A DNA stretch of 64,000 nucleotides from Candidatus Nitrosotalea okcheonensis (GTDB taxonomy: Archaea; Thermoproteota; Nitrososphaeria; Nitrososphaerales; Nitrosopumilaceae). A program made the translations under genes and the position numbers. Shown here one piece after another: positions 9,097-18,885 of the stretch. The notes below the pieces were generated by a model. It was not told the DNA's origin and made no database searches. It worked only from the letters and a program-made list of their open reading frames with translations. The stretch is from positions 955,396-1,019,395 of the forward strand of contig NZ_LT841358.1 of NCBI RefSeq assembly GCF_900177045.1. Reading direction: 5' to 3'. Each line of letters opens with the position of its first letter. The stretch's first letter is position 1.

Positions 9097-12000
9097 CTAC
9101 TTGTAGTTTAGCACATTTATGTTCCCATTAAGATCCATAAAATAGAGTTTTCCATTCCACTCTTGCATGTAAATTGGAGCATCTGTCAAACCATACAATA
9201 TTGGCACAACTTGTCCTATCGGATATCCACTTGCAGGGTCTGTTGTGGATGGAGATACACTTGATGGCAACAGAGCAGCGATATTACCTACACCATAATC
9301 TCCAAAAAAGTATGCACCCTGCAGGTTTGGATATATGGTTCCATGATAGAAAGATCCAGCAGATAGTGCTTCAAGTCCAGCAGTTGGACCAGTCTGTGGT
9401 TCCACTCCCTGATGTGAGTACCAGTATAATGGAGCAGTATAGCTTGTCAGGTTTTGTGGATTGTCATAAGGTGGGCTCTCATAGTTAGGCCAACCGGCAT
9501 TTGAGCCAGCAGTGGTAAAGTCTTCAATTCGTTCCCATGTGTTAAAACCTACATCTGAGGCATATAGCTTGCCTGTCTGCAAATCTATATCAAATGTGTA
9601 CGGATTTCTTACTCCATATCCCCAAATCTCTTTTTTGATTGATGTATTGGTACTTGATACAAACGGGTTTGTACTTGGAATGGAATATAATTTGCCATTG
9701 ACCGGAGAAACAAGCGGCGTTATGCGTAATATTTTTCCTTCCAGTGTTGTCAAGTCCTGTCCAGCGGTAAATGTCCATCCGTCACCTGTTGATATGTAGA
9801 TGTTACCTTGTGAATCAAATTTTAGAGTTCCTCCATTGTGACCGTTATTGAACGCCGGAATATTTCCCAGTACGAGTTGCTCACCTACTGACTTGTCTTC
9901 CACTATATTTCCAGATGAATCAGTCATAGCATGATACCTTATCAGCTCACCCACGGTAGATCCTGATACAGTCCTTGTCACATAAAAGTAAACATATTGT
10001 GAGGCAGAAGAGATTGCCCAGTTTGGATCAAATGCGATCCCCAGCAATCCATTTGTTTCATAATTTGTTTGTAAGTTTGGCACTGTCACAAATGGAACTG
10101 TTTGTTTTACAAATTGCCCGTTTACATTCTTGAATACAATTACATTTCCAGTATTTTTTTCATTTACCATAAATGCACCAGAGCCATCCACCCCAGGACC
10201 ATTATCAGGAATAAATGCAAAATAAGCAGGGAAATTGAGTCCTGTTACGACAGATTGAGCACTGAATGCATGAGCATTTGGATCAACAGTATACAAAGTA
10301 GAAAATGCATGTCCGCTAGCATCAGATATCATAATTGTATGCGAACCAGGTGTTGCTCCACTTGGTATCGTGAAATTTCCTCCAAAGCTACCAGTAGCGT
10401 CAGATGTTATAGAAGCAGAAGGAATGATTGTAGTACCGTCAAATTTTATTGTAATAGTAGAATTTGCTGCAAAGCCATTTCCTTGACTGGCTGGAATAAG
10501 TACACTAGAGCCTGCACGACCTGTTGTTGGAAATATGTATACACGTGGTGAAACAGTGACAGATTGGCTGGCTGTATTAGCTGATGCATCATGAGCAGAT
10601 ATTGTATGTGTACCTGTAACAGATACCAAGGTAGACATTATTGCAGCAAAGTTTCCATTAGAGTCTGTTGTTATGGTTAATGGAACAGTAGAATAACCGT
10701 TATCCTGGAATCCCACCCCAAGTGTAGTATTATCATAGGATATGGTAATCTGAGAATTTGGTGCAAATTTAGTACCTGTTATTCTTACATCAGTACCTAC
10801 ATTAACTGAATTAGTGCTAAGTGAGATAGCATGAACGATAGATATTGGATTTGTAGTGGCAGATGCAGTGTTAGACGGAGAACCAGTTCCAACAGAATTG
10901 ATTGCTGATACCCGGTATGTGTAGACAGTACTAGCTGCAAGACCAGAGTCAGAGTACGTTGTGGATGCAGAAGCAGTATTTGCTACAATAGTAGACCATG
11001 TGGTACCGCTGTCAGTAGAGCGTTCAATCTTGTATCCTGTTATTGCAGAGCCGCCGTTGTTGGAAGGTGCAGTCCAGGACAGATTAATTTGTGAGGAGGA
11101 GATGGTAGTGGCAGTAAGACTGGTTGGAGATCCTGGTATAGTTACAGTACCTGATGCCTTTATCTCAATTGCAGCATCATCCCACATGTCTCCACTTCCG
11201 CTTGCAGTCCAGCTGCAGATGACCGAGCCTGCAGATGCTTGAGAGGTAGAGCTTGATGCACCAGTTATTGCACCTGCAATGTTGGCATTCCATTGTTGTG
11301 TACATGTTGGAGAACCAAGTGTAGTGCCACCATAGATAGATGCAGAATCAAGCACCCAGCTGTTTGGATACTGGGTCGTAATGGATATGGTAGGGCTGCC
11401 GGCAGCAATATTGTGATTTATCATACTGGTCGGTATCGGAGTTGTCTGGTTTACTCCGGAAAATGAATATGCGCCGACTACAACAGAGGTAGAGCCAGCC
11501 ATGGTAACAACAATGTTTCCAGTGCCAGACGGGTTTGTCAGGTACCAAAACTCTGCATCGTTGTTAGCAAATGATGCCGCTTTGTTTGTTAGTGGCACTC
11601 CTCCAAATGTGACGGACGCTACGTTGTTGTTGTTTGCCTCAACGCCTACTACAAGCAGACGGTTGGTTCCAGTTCCGGCATTAACGTTGGAAAGCGTAAT
11701 CTGGTATGGTAATGAGGATACTGTACCGGATGTTGTCTTGACGCTGTTTAGTATGATAGATCCTGTTGTGGTACCACTACTTGTAGTAGCAGACGCAGTG
11801 TTAGATGGAGAACCAGTTCCAACAGAATTGATTGCTGATACCCGGTATGTGTAGACAGTACTAGCTGCAAGACCAGAGTCAGAGTACGTTGTGGATGCAG
11901 AAGCAGTATTTGCTACAATAGTAGACCATGTGGTACCGCTGTCAGTAGAGCGTTCAATCTTGTATCCTGTTATTGCAGAGCCGCCGTTGTTGGAAGGTGC

Positions 12001-12846
12001 AGTCCAGGACAGATTAATTTGTGAGGAGGAGATGGCAGTGGCAGTAAGACTGGTTGGAGATCCTGGTATAGTTACAGTACCTGATGCCTTTATCTCAATT
12101 GCAGCATCATCCCACATGTCTCCACTTCCGCTTGCAGTCCATCCACATGTTGCAAGTCCTGCCGATGTCTTTACAGATGAGCTTGATGCGCCAGTTATTG
12201 CGCTTGGCATGTTGATATTCCATTGTTGTGTGCACGTTGGAGAACCAAGTGTAGTGCCACCATAGATAGATGCAGAATCAAGCACCCAGCTGTTCGGATA
12301 CTGGGTTGTAATGGATATGGTAGGGCTGCCTGCAACAGTATTGTGATTTGTAATACTGGTCGGTATCGGAGTTGTCTGGTTTACTCCGGAAAATGAATAT
12401 GCGCCGACTACTACCGAGGTAGAGCCAGCCATGGTAACAACAATGTTTCCAGTGCCAGACGGGTTTGTCAGGTACCAAAACTCTGCATCGTTGTTGGAGA
12501 AGGTGGATGCTTTGTTTGTTAGTGGCACTCCTCCAAATGTGACTGATGCTACGTTATGGTTGTTTGCCTCAACGCCTACTACAAGCAGACGGTTGGTTCC
12601 AGTTCCGACATTAACGTTGGAAAGTGTAATCTGGTATGGTAATGAGGATACTGTACCGGATGTTGTCTTGACGCTGTCTAGTATGATAGATCCTGTCGTT
12701 GTACTACTGCTTGTAGTGGCAGACGCAGTGTTAGGCAATAAAGACAAAGGATTTACGGAAATGACATTTGTTGGAAGCATCAGCAAAATTGCAAAAATGA
12801 CAAATATGCCAAATACTGAATATGATTTTTTAACATACCTTACCAT
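9097..12846 (-). CDS. Exported FN3 protein with C-terminal glucose/sorbosone dehydrogenase-like propeller
   Basis: A 1249-residue protein. A signal peptide (about 1-30) runs directly into the tail end of an FN3 domain (NTASATTSSSTTTG). Two copies of a roughly 205-residue module (SIILDSVKTTSG to DDAAIEIKASG) alternate with two FN3 domains. Two Ig-like segments (about 675-850) follow, then a glucose/sorbosone dehydrogenase-type six-bladed propeller (about 860-1249). Its diagnostic motifs are GLLGIAFDPN, HNGGTLKFD, IYISTGDG and EIWGYGVRNPYTF. In the family this domain oxidises sugars with PQQ at the cell surface; whether it is active here is unknown. The abrupt fusion of signal peptide to a partial FN3 suggests assembly by recombination. 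Confidence 0.82.
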   Translation of the reverse strand: MVRYVKKSYSVFGIFVIFAILLMLPTNVISVNPLSLLPNTASATTSSSTTTGSIILDSVKTTSGTVSSLPYQITLSNVNVGTGTNRLLVVGVEANNHNVASVTFGGVPLTNKASTFSNNDAEFWYLTNPSGTGNIVVTMAGSTSVVVGAYSFSGVNQTTPIPTSITNHNTVAGSPTISITTQYPNSWVLDSASIYGGTTLGSPTCTQQWNINMPSAITGASSSSVKTSAGLATCGWTASGSGDMWDDAAIEIKASGTVTIPGSPTSLTATAISSSQINLSWTAPSNNGGSAITGYKIERSTDSGTTWSTIVANTASASTTYSDSGLAASTVYTYRVSAINSVGTGSPSNTASATTSSGTTTGSIILNSVKTTSGTVSSLPYQITLSNVNAGTGTNRLLVVGVEANNNNVASVTFGGVPLTNKAASFANNDAEFWYLTNPSGTGNIVVTMAGSTSVVVGAYSFSGVNQTTPIPTSMINHNIAAGSPTISITTQYPNSWVLDSASIYGGTTLGSPTCTQQWNANIAGAITGASSSTSQASAGSVICSWTASGSGDMWDDAAIEIKASGTVTIPGSPTSLTATTISSSQINLSWTAPSNNGGSAITGYKIERSTDSGTTWSTIVANTASASTTYSDSGLAASTVYTYRVSAINSVGTGSPSNTASATTNPISIVHAISLSTNSVNVGTDVRITGTKFAPNSQITISYDNTTLGVGFQDNGYSTVPLTITTDSNGNFAAIMSTLVSVTGTHTISAHDASANTASQSVTVSPRVYIFPTTGRAGSSVLIPASQGNGFAANSTITIKFDGTTIIPSASITSDATGSFGGNFTIPSGATPGSHTIMISDASGHAFSTLYTVDPNAHAFSAQSVVTGLNFPAYFAFIPDNGPGVDGSGAFMVNEKNTGNVIVFKNVNGQFVKQTVPFVTVPNLQTNYETNGLLGIAFDPNWAISSASQYVYFYVTRTVSGSTVGELIRYHAMTDSSGNIVEDKSVGEQLVLGNIPAFNNGHNGGTLKFDSQGNIYISTGDGWTFTAGQDLTTLEGKILRITPLVSPVNGKLYSIPSTNPFVSSTNTSIKKEIWGYGVRNPYTFDIDLQTGKLYASDVGFNTWERIEDFTTAGSNAGWPNYESPPYDNPQNLTSYTAPLYWYSHQGVEPQTGPTAGLEALSAGSFYHGTIYPNLQGAYFFGDYGVGNIAALLPSSVSPSTTDPASGYPIGQVVPILYGLTDAPIYMQEWNGKLYFMDLNGNINVLNYK

Positions 12847-13090
12847 CCACCTTACGATTAAACCTCAGTTGATATTCACGTATGCATAGATTTTTCCGTA
12901 TGATCACTATAGAGATTTATTCGGTCACAACATATTACTCCAAAACAAGTTTCAATAAAATAATTTCAGATCATTTCATGTAGTACATCTATGACAAATT
13001 GAGTTGTAAATTTGAAATGGTTATTACAGCAAAAAATTTGTCTGAAGGGCAGACATGCAAATTAATCACCATGCCAATGACACTTTCGGT

Positions 13091-13537
13091 TCAATGGTAT
13101 AGCGCATGGCATAGATTATACCTACATAGAATATCTTCAAAATTTCTACACTCATTAAGAAAAGATCTGCCTTCACTTGTAAGCCTGTATCTTTTATTAT
13201 CGTTGATAGTCTCTCCTGTAACAAGTCCTACGCTTACGAGTTTTTCACAATTTCTAGTTGCAGCATCATGCGACATGTTATTGGATCTGGCTATTGAAGA
13301 GATTTGTGTGTTATTTGATGACCCGATGTATTCTAAGATCTGTAAAAGCTGACCAAGCTCAGTCCTCTTTTTTTTACCGCCATACGAGTATTCATAATTA
13401 GACCGCGAATACACAGACTTTTGATCATTGTCTACAATTGATCTTTTGAAATTTTCATCGTGTGTTCTGTGATCATCCAATATATTTTCTTGATAAAATG
13501 TTATTAAAAAAGTATTGTGTAGATTGATCTGTATCAT
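13091..13537 (-). CDS. Winged-helix transcriptional regulator
   Basis: A 148-residue protein with a basic N-terminal extension and a winged-helix domain over about residues 60-145 (LGQLLQILEYIG, SHDAATRNCEKLVSVGLV, YRLTSEGRSFLNEC). The pattern is the same as in the regulators at 30384-30719 and 50676-51020, which form a small paralogous family here. It lies between the large surface-protein gene and glmS, divergently from the latter, so it could control either; the target is not shown by the sequence. Confidence 0.75.
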   Translation of the reverse strand: MIQINLHNTFLITFYQENILDDHRTHDENFKRSIVDNDQKSVYSRSNYEYSYGGKKKRTELGQLLQILEYIGSSNNTQISSIARSNNMSHDAATRNCEKLVSVGLVTGETINDNKRYRLTSEGRSFLNECRNFEDILCRYNLCHALYH

Positions 13538-13647
13538 ACTAGAATAATTTTTTACTGATAAAATTTTTCATATAATTATTTCAGAAGATCACTACAGCAA
13601 AGTATTAGACAATTGATTTATGATTTGAAATAAATGACATACATATA

Positions 13648-15411
13648 ATGTGTTCAATAATTGGCTACACAGGCAATGGAGCTGCAGCACAGTTACTCGT
13701 CAAAGGACTCAAACGCATGGAATATCGAGGATACGACAGTGTGGGCATAGCTACAATCACTAGCAACCACATAGACATAAGAAAAGGAGTGGGAAAAGTG
13801 TCAGAGGTAGACAATTCAGAGAAATTACGATTGTTGGTAGGCAACATGGGCATAGGACACACCAGATGGGCAACACATGGAGTTGTAAACAACGTCAACG
13901 CCCATCCGCACAAGTCAAGCACAGGCCAAATTGCCATAGTTCACAACGGAATAATAGACAATTACAACATATTAAAAAAAGAACTTCAGGACAAAGGATA
14001 TTTTTTCAAGAGTGAAACAGATAGTGAGGTAATAGCAAACCTACTGCAATATAATTTTGACGAGACAAAAAATATAAAAAAATCAATGATAAAAACTGTC
14101 TCGTCATTAAAAGGCGAATACTCGTTTGTAGCAGTGTTTGAGCATGGATTGCTTGCAGCAGCTAAATTTCATGAGCCAATGGTAATCGGAGTTGGAAAAA
14201 ACGGGTATTTTGTATCAAGCGATGTACTGGGGTTTGTTGAATATACAGATGATGTGATTTATCCAGACAACAAGGAAATTGTCATCATGAATTCAAGTGG
14301 GCTACTTCAGTTTTTTGATTTTTCTGGCAATCCCGTTAGACATCAGATTACAAAGGTTTCAAAAGAGTTCTCTGATGTCTACAAGGGAGAATATGCACAT
14401 TTTACATTAAAGGAGATTTCAGAACAGCCAAACACCATAATGAGGGCAGGCCAGGCTTGCGAGGATGAGCTTGAAAAAATTATTACTTTGTTAAAAAATG
14501 CTAAAAAAATCTACGTGACAGGAAGTGGTACAAGTTACAATGCAGCCCTTGTGGCAAAGCATTTGTTCCTAAAGTATGGCAAAATTATCATAGAACCAAT
14601 AATTTCAAGCGAAGTAAGATTCTATCCAGATTACTTTGATGACAAATCAGTTTTGATAGCTTTATCTCAGAGTGGAGAAAGTGCAGATGTACTAGAAGCA
14701 GTAAAGATTGCATCAAACAAGGGCACCAAGATAACCTCTATTGTAAATATCTCAACCTCGTCCCTTGTGCACATGTCCTTACATTCTGTGAGCCTCAACT
14801 GCGGACCAGAAATCGGAGTGGCTGCAACAAAAAGCTTTACATCCCAACTTGCAATATTATACAAAATTGCCAACAGTCTTGTAGATAATTCATTGAAACC
14901 TGATTTTTTAAAGATTTCAAAATCCATGAGCGAGATTTTGTCTGACCATGAACATATTTGCAAAATATCAAAAGAACTCAAAAATGCAACTGATGTCTAC
15001 GTGCTTGGCAGGGGGATTCATTTTCCCATTGCGTCAGAGGCCGCACTAAAACTAAAGGAGTTGACATACATCCATGCAGAAGGCCTACCAGGCGGAGAAT
15101 TAAAACATGGGCCTCTAGCACTCATGGATACTAGCGTATACGTAATCATCATAAATCCAAATGATTCCACTTATGTGGATACATTATCTAGCACGTATGA
15201 GATAAAGGCTCGCAAGGCCAAGGTGATTGGAATATCAGACAAGAATGATCCAATATATGATCATTGGATAAAAATTCCCTCCATCAGTGAACCATTTTAT
15301 CCCCTTCTTGAGATAATTCCGCTACAACTTCTTTCGTATTATACAGCACTTGAAAAACAAACAGATCCAGACTATCCAAGAAATTTAGCAAAGTCTGTCA
15401 CAGTAAAATAA
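13648..15411 (+). CDS. glmS: Glutamine--fructose-6-phosphate aminotransferase (isomerizing)
   Basis: A 587-residue protein of normal family length that makes glucosamine-6-phosphate from fructose-6-phosphate and glutamine, the entry to UDP-GlcNAc. It opens MCSIIGYTG, with Cys2 as the N-terminal nucleophile after Met removal, followed by YRGYDSVG, GHTRWATHG and HNGIIDNY of the glutaminase domain (about 1-220). Two SIS isomerase domains follow (SGTSYNAAL, SQSGESADV, AATKSFTSQ, HAEGLPGGELKHGPLAL). It ends LAKSVTVK, close to the family SVTVE end. It may feed glycosylation of the surface proteins nearby (inference). Confidence 0.95.
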   Translation: MCSIIGYTGNGAAAQLLVKGLKRMEYRGYDSVGIATITSNHIDIRKGVGKVSEVDNSEKLRLLVGNMGIGHTRWATHGVVNNVNAHPHKSSTGQIAIVHNGIIDNYNILKKELQDKGYFFKSETDSEVIANLLQYNFDETKNIKKSMIKTVSSLKGEYSFVAVFEHGLLAAAKFHEPMVIGVGKNGYFVSSDVLGFVEYTDDVIYPDNKEIVIMNSSGLLQFFDFSGNPVRHQITKVSKEFSDVYKGEYAHFTLKEISEQPNTIMRAGQACEDELEKIITLLKNAKKIYVTGSGTSYNAALVAKHLFLKYGKIIIEPIISSEVRFYPDYFDDKSVLIALSQSGESADVLEAVKIASNKGTKITSIVNISTSSLVHMSLHSVSLNCGPEIGVAATKSFTSQLAILYKIANSLVDNSLKPDFLKISKSMSEILSDHEHICKISKELKNATDVYVLGRGIHFPIASEAALKLKELTYIHAEGLPGGELKHGPLALMDTSVYVIIINPNDSTYVDTLSSTYEIKARKAKVIGISDKNDPIYDHWIKIPSISEPFYPLLEIIPLQLLSYYTALEKQTDPDYPRNLAKSVTVK

Positions 15412-15518
15412 TCGGACATTTTCTAGACAAAAAGTAGCCATATGATATAAGAAAAGACAGAATGAATCTTCTAGTGTTTTATACGTAAATGCAGATAATC
15501 TTCGAATATATACTATAA

Positions 15519-15782
15519 ATGATGATAACACATAGTTCGCTATCACATGTACACAATGACTCTGAAGAAGAGCACCATCCCCATTTTTTGGGGACAATAG
15601 AAAAAAAACATTTGCGCGAGCAAAAGATTACACAGAAGAAGATCAGTTTTTGCATTCCAAGATGTCATGCATGTAAAACTGAGATGCAATTTACAGAAGG
15701 AGAAGTAATTTATGGCGAAAGATGGTATCATAGTTCATGTTGGAAAGACATAGAAGAAGTAATAGAACTGGCATCTCATTAA
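15519..15782 (+). CDS. Small zinc-binding protein (LIM-like half)
   Basis: An 87-residue soluble protein. The C-terminal half has CHACKTEMQFTEGE, then YGERWYHSSCWKD, a CxxC...HxxC set of ligands like half a LIM or treble-clef finger. The N-terminal half is acidic and His-rich (HNDSEEEHHPH). A later in-frame start is possible because the first 20 residues carry little information. It lies about 100 bp upstream of the gvpD-like gene on the same strand, but a connection to gas vesicles is only positional. Confidence 0.6.
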   Translation: MMITHSSLSHVHNDSEEEHHPHFLGTIEKKHLREQKITQKKISFCIPRCHACKTEMQFTEGEVIYGERWYHSSCWKDIEEVIELASH

Positions 15783-15882
15783 ACCGTTATCAAAATTCAG
15801 TATTGTTGTATCAGATTTTTAGAAAAATACATCAATACTTCAAATACAATTTCACATATCTACCCATTTCCAAGGTGAATCA

Positions 15883-17319
15883 ATGACAGAAGTAGGAAGT
15901 TATCAACTCACAGGTGACAAAGTTAAGATTCCATTAGAGTTGGCTCATTTCCTAAGGCAGGAAACATATTCGCTGCTTATCAAAGGACATACGGGAACTG
16001 GAAAGACAACACTTGCGCTCAGCATATTGAGGAAATTAAACATTGACAGAAATTGCTTATACATTTCAACGCGAGTTTCTCCAGACCAGCTTTTCCAGTA
16101 TCATACATGGATGGATGGATTTTTCAACCAGCCAAAAAAAATAGATGCCCCCCTAGATGCACCTGAAGAGGAAGAAAACATTCATCCTACATTTGTGGAT
16201 GCCAGACTTGATGAACCAGTTACACTTTTTGAGCGTATTACAAATGAGTTGATGGATGTAAGGGCTCCAATCATTATCATTGATTCATGGGATTCCATAG
16301 GATGTTTCATGGACAAGGAAGCATCAATGAGTAATTCCAAAGTACTACAAACTTGGAGAGAGCGAGCAGGTGCAAAATTAATTTTTGTTACAGAGAATCC
16401 AGAAGACAGGGCACTGGATTTTTTGGTAGATGGTATAGTAGAGCTCAGACAAAAGTATCACAATGAGCGAATAATACGTGAAATTAGACTATCCAAACTG
16501 CGCGGAGTCAGAATAAACAAGCCCTCATACATATTTTCAGTCAACAACGGTATGTTCCATAGTTATGACCACTACCACCCATCAGAGTTTCTAAATCCTG
16601 CACGTTTTCTCCAGCCCAAAGATAATGTCAGAAGAGATTTGATCAAAACCAAGTCTCATTTTACCACAGGATATCCAGAATTAGATGAAATGTTGGGTGA
16701 CGGATTTCCAACAGGATGCGCAGTTAGTGTAGAACTTGGGCCCCATGTAAGCGCCAATGTCGCACTTGCCTTTCTATGCAAAATAATTACAAATTTTATT
16801 GCAAGTGAAAATCTCTTTTTATTCCAACCTCTTGAAAAAACTGGTCAGGGTGTCATACTACAGTACGCCAAATCGCTCGGTTTGCAGAGTGATTTGATAA
16901 AAATTATTTCATCTACTACTCAACCAAAACAATCAACTGCCACCCTCAGAGATAATCCAAATAAACATCTAGATCATATACGCCAAGAAATACAAAAAAT
17001 CAAGAAAAAACACCCAAAAAAGATGTTACTTACAATACTTGGTACAGAGGTGACAGATTTATTTTCAAAAGATCCAAGTAAGCAGGACCGCAAGTCTCTG
17101 TCATTTATAAAATCAAATTCAGATCTTTCTATTTTTGTCTCAAGACGCCTGCCGGATAACAGGCATACCATCATGTCAGATATTGTAGACGTGCGTTTAC
17201 TCATAGTTGAGATTGACGGAACGCTGTGTCTCCAGTCAGAAACACCATGGTCTCACCTCTATGCAATTACTACATCGCCTGAAAATGACAATGAAATCAA
17301 TTTAGGTCCGATAGTCTAG
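15883..17319 (+). CDS. gvpD: GvpD/KaiC-type P-loop ATPase, likely gas-vesicle regulator
   Basis: A 478-residue protein with a RecA/KaiC-like ATPase fold. Walker A GHTGTGKTT is at residues 35-43, and a Walker B strand IIIIDSW at about 127-133. The second half (from about residue 260, TTGYPELDEMLGDGFP) looks like a further RecA-like domain in which the P-loop is degenerate (ELGPHVSANVA). Haloarchaeal GvpD has a similar P-loop and length and represses gas-vesicle genes through GvpE. No gvpE is seen here, so its partner could be the adjacent kinase and regulator. The gvpD assignment rests on the fold and on lying 1.6 kb upstream of gvpA; a generic RAD55-like ATPase is the alternative. Confidence 0.62.
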   Translation: MTEVGSYQLTGDKVKIPLELAHFLRQETYSLLIKGHTGTGKTTLALSILRKLNIDRNCLYISTRVSPDQLFQYHTWMDGFFNQPKKIDAPLDAPEEEENIHPTFVDARLDEPVTLFERITNELMDVRAPIIIIDSWDSIGCFMDKEASMSNSKVLQTWRERAGAKLIFVTENPEDRALDFLVDGIVELRQKYHNERIIREIRLSKLRGVRINKPSYIFSVNNGMFHSYDHYHPSEFLNPARFLQPKDNVRRDLIKTKSHFTTGYPELDEMLGDGFPTGCAVSVELGPHVSANVALAFLCKIITNFIASENLFLFQPLEKTGQGVILQYAKSLGLQSDLIKIISSTTQPKQSTATLRDNPNKHLDHIRQEIQKIKKKHPKKMLLTILGTEVTDLFSKDPSKQDRKSLSFIKSNSDLSIFVSRRLPDNRHTIMSDIVDVRLLIVEIDGTLCLQSETPWSHLYAITTSPENDNEINLGPIV

Positions 17320-17381
17320 TAGATTATCGCGCAGTTTATACAGTAAAACACCAACACACAGATCTACAGATTGACATGTCA

Positions 17382-17394
17382 TAGAACATTATAC
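17382..17394 (+). promoter_or_regulatory. TAGAACATTATAC motif upstream of histidine kinase
   Basis: The 13-mer TAGAACATTATAC occurs here and again at 18814-18826 in the gvpA promoter region. The identity of 13 bases in two upstream regions of the same locus suggests a shared regulator site; this is inference. Confidence 0.35.
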
Positions 17395-17491
17395 CATAGT
17401 GCTTAATATCCATATACAGCAAATCATTATTATCCATGCCAAGACAAAAAATACGAAAAAAACAGACAGTAACTCCTGCTTGAACAAAAAC

Positions 17492-18304
17492 ATGTCAAAT
17501 AATTTTTCCCAATTGGTTTTTGATAAGACAATAACGAAATCAAAGTTATCCCTTGACAAAGCACATACTTTTAATGCTGATGAAACGTTAAAACACAGTA
17601 AAATTCAGGACGAGTTTGTCAACATTGCAAGTCATGAAATAAAAACTCCTATCCAGTCCATATTGACATATTCCGAGCTGCTTCATTCCAATCCCAATGA
17701 AATTCATCAGGAATACATTGAGGCAATATACAGAAACGCGCTTAGACTCCAGAGATTATCCAAAAATCTTTTAGATGTTACAAAGATGGAGAACCACACT
17801 TTCACACTACAAAACGAAAAGTTTGATATCAATGAGCTTATTTTATCAACAATACAGGATTTTGTAACACGTGCACATAATTCAGGCATAAAAACTAGGA
17901 ATGTACAATTTTTGTTTTCTCCAAAGGGACGCATTTTGGCATATGCGGACAAGGATCGTATCGCTCAAGTGATATCAAATTTGATAGACAATGCCTTCAA
18001 ATTTACTCAAAGGGGAAATATTTCAACAAATGTAACCAAACAAAATGACAGGATAATTGTATCTGTTAGCGACAGTGGTATCGGCATAAATTCACAGATT
18101 GCTTCAAGATTATTTTCAAAGTTTGTCACATCCTCTGAAAATGGCATAGGACTTGGCCTATACATTGCAAAAAACATTGTTGAGGCTCATGATGGAAAGA
18201 TTTGGTTTCAAAATAATCCTAATAGAATTGGCGCTACAATTTCATTTGAAATACCATCCAAGATACGCACAAACTATCTAGCAAATCATCAGGTGTTACA
18301 GTAA
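17492..18304 (+). CDS. Soluble sensor histidine kinase of the gas-vesicle locus
   Basis: A 270-residue cytosolic histidine kinase without membrane segments or a recognisable sensor domain. The H-box is FVNIASHEIKTP (His48 from this start). The N-box region DNAFKFT, the G1-box VSDSGIGI and the G2-box GIGLGLYIAK of the HATPase follow. I chose ATG at 17492; an upstream in-frame GTG at 17399 would add 31 residues of low-complexity sequence unlike coding sequence. It stands 30 bp before a single-domain response regulator, forming a two-component pair between gvpD and gvpA. Signal and target are unknown. Confidence 0.85.
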   Translation: MSNNFSQLVFDKTITKSKLSLDKAHTFNADETLKHSKIQDEFVNIASHEIKTPIQSILTYSELLHSNPNEIHQEYIEAIYRNALRLQRLSKNLLDVTKMENHTFTLQNEKFDINELILSTIQDFVTRAHNSGIKTRNVQFLFSPKGRILAYADKDRIAQVISNLIDNAFKFTQRGNISTNVTKQNDRIIVSVSDSGIGINSQIASRLFSKFVTSSENGIGLGLYIAKNIVEAHDGKIWFQNNPNRIGATISFEIPSKIRTNYLANHQVLQ

Positions 18305-18334
18305 ATTTTTAAACATCAGGAAGCAATACAAGAC

Positions 18335-18706
18335 ATGAAAAAGATTCTAGTTGTTGATGATGAACCTGATATTACCACATCTGTAAGAAACGGATTGGAA
18401 CGAAAAGGATTCGAAGTCCACACACACAATGATCCTTTAAAGGCACTTGAAAATTTCAAGCCAGATGTGTACGATTTGATGCTAATAGACATCAGAATGC
18501 CCAAGATGAGCGGTTTTGAATTATATCGTGAAATTAAAAAGAAAAATGAGGGTAAAACAAAAATCTGTTTTTTTACTGCATTTGAAGTGTATTATGAGGA
18601 ATTTAGAAAAATGTTTCCCAACCTGGAAGTAAAATGTTTCATACGAAAACCTATCACAATTAACGATCTGGTGACACATATTAATTCAGAACTGGAAAGA
18701 AAATAA
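18335..18706 (+). CDS. Single-domain response regulator (CheY-like receiver)
   Basis: A 123-residue receiver domain with the acidic pair Asp8-Asp9 (ILVVDDEPD), phospho-acceptor Asp52 (LMLIDIRMPKMSG), the conserved Thr in CFFTAF and the Lys in FIRKPI. There is no DNA-binding output domain, so it must act by protein contact, possibly with the GvpD-like ATPase or a general regulator (inference). It is 30 bp downstream of the histidine kinase and about 180 bp before gvpA. Confidence 0.9.
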   Translation: MKKILVVDDEPDITTSVRNGLERKGFEVHTHNDPLKALENFKPDVYDLMLIDIRMPKMSGFELYREIKKKNEGKTKICFFTAFEVYYEEFRKMFPNLEVKCFIRKPITINDLVTHINSELERK

Positions 18707-18812
18707 AACTAGGAATAGAGCAAAAATAATCCCAGAGAGATGATTTTAACATATAATTACCATATCTAACTTGTAGTCAGCATTACTGCATAAAACGTTA
18801 CATATGCACCAA

Positions 18813-18877
18813 CTAGAACATTATACTAGAACAATCTATCAGAGAACTTTATAACATAGAATTCCCTAGAGCAGGAG
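18813..18877 (+). promoter_or_regulatory. gvpA promoter: paired CTAGAACA repeats, TATA box and Shine-Dalgarno
   Basis: CTAGAACA occurs twice as a direct repeat (18813-18820 and 18826-18833, 13 bp between starts), followed by a TATA-like CTTTATAAC at about 18847-18855. A Shine-Dalgarno AGGAG lies at 18873-18877, 8 nt before the gvpA ATG. Direct repeats just upstream of TATA are a typical place for an activator in archaea. The repeat also appears near several surface-protein genes in this window. Confidence 0.5.
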
Positions 18878-18885
18878 TCTAGAAA

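Noticed and set aside
1-12846. Tandem near-identical blocks considered as CRISPR or insertion sequences
   Set aside because: The repeats are in frame and encode FN3 and other modules; no spacers, terminal repeats or transposase.
16974-17204. Minus-strand frame opposite the GvpD-like gene
   Set aside because: Shadow of the real coding strand.
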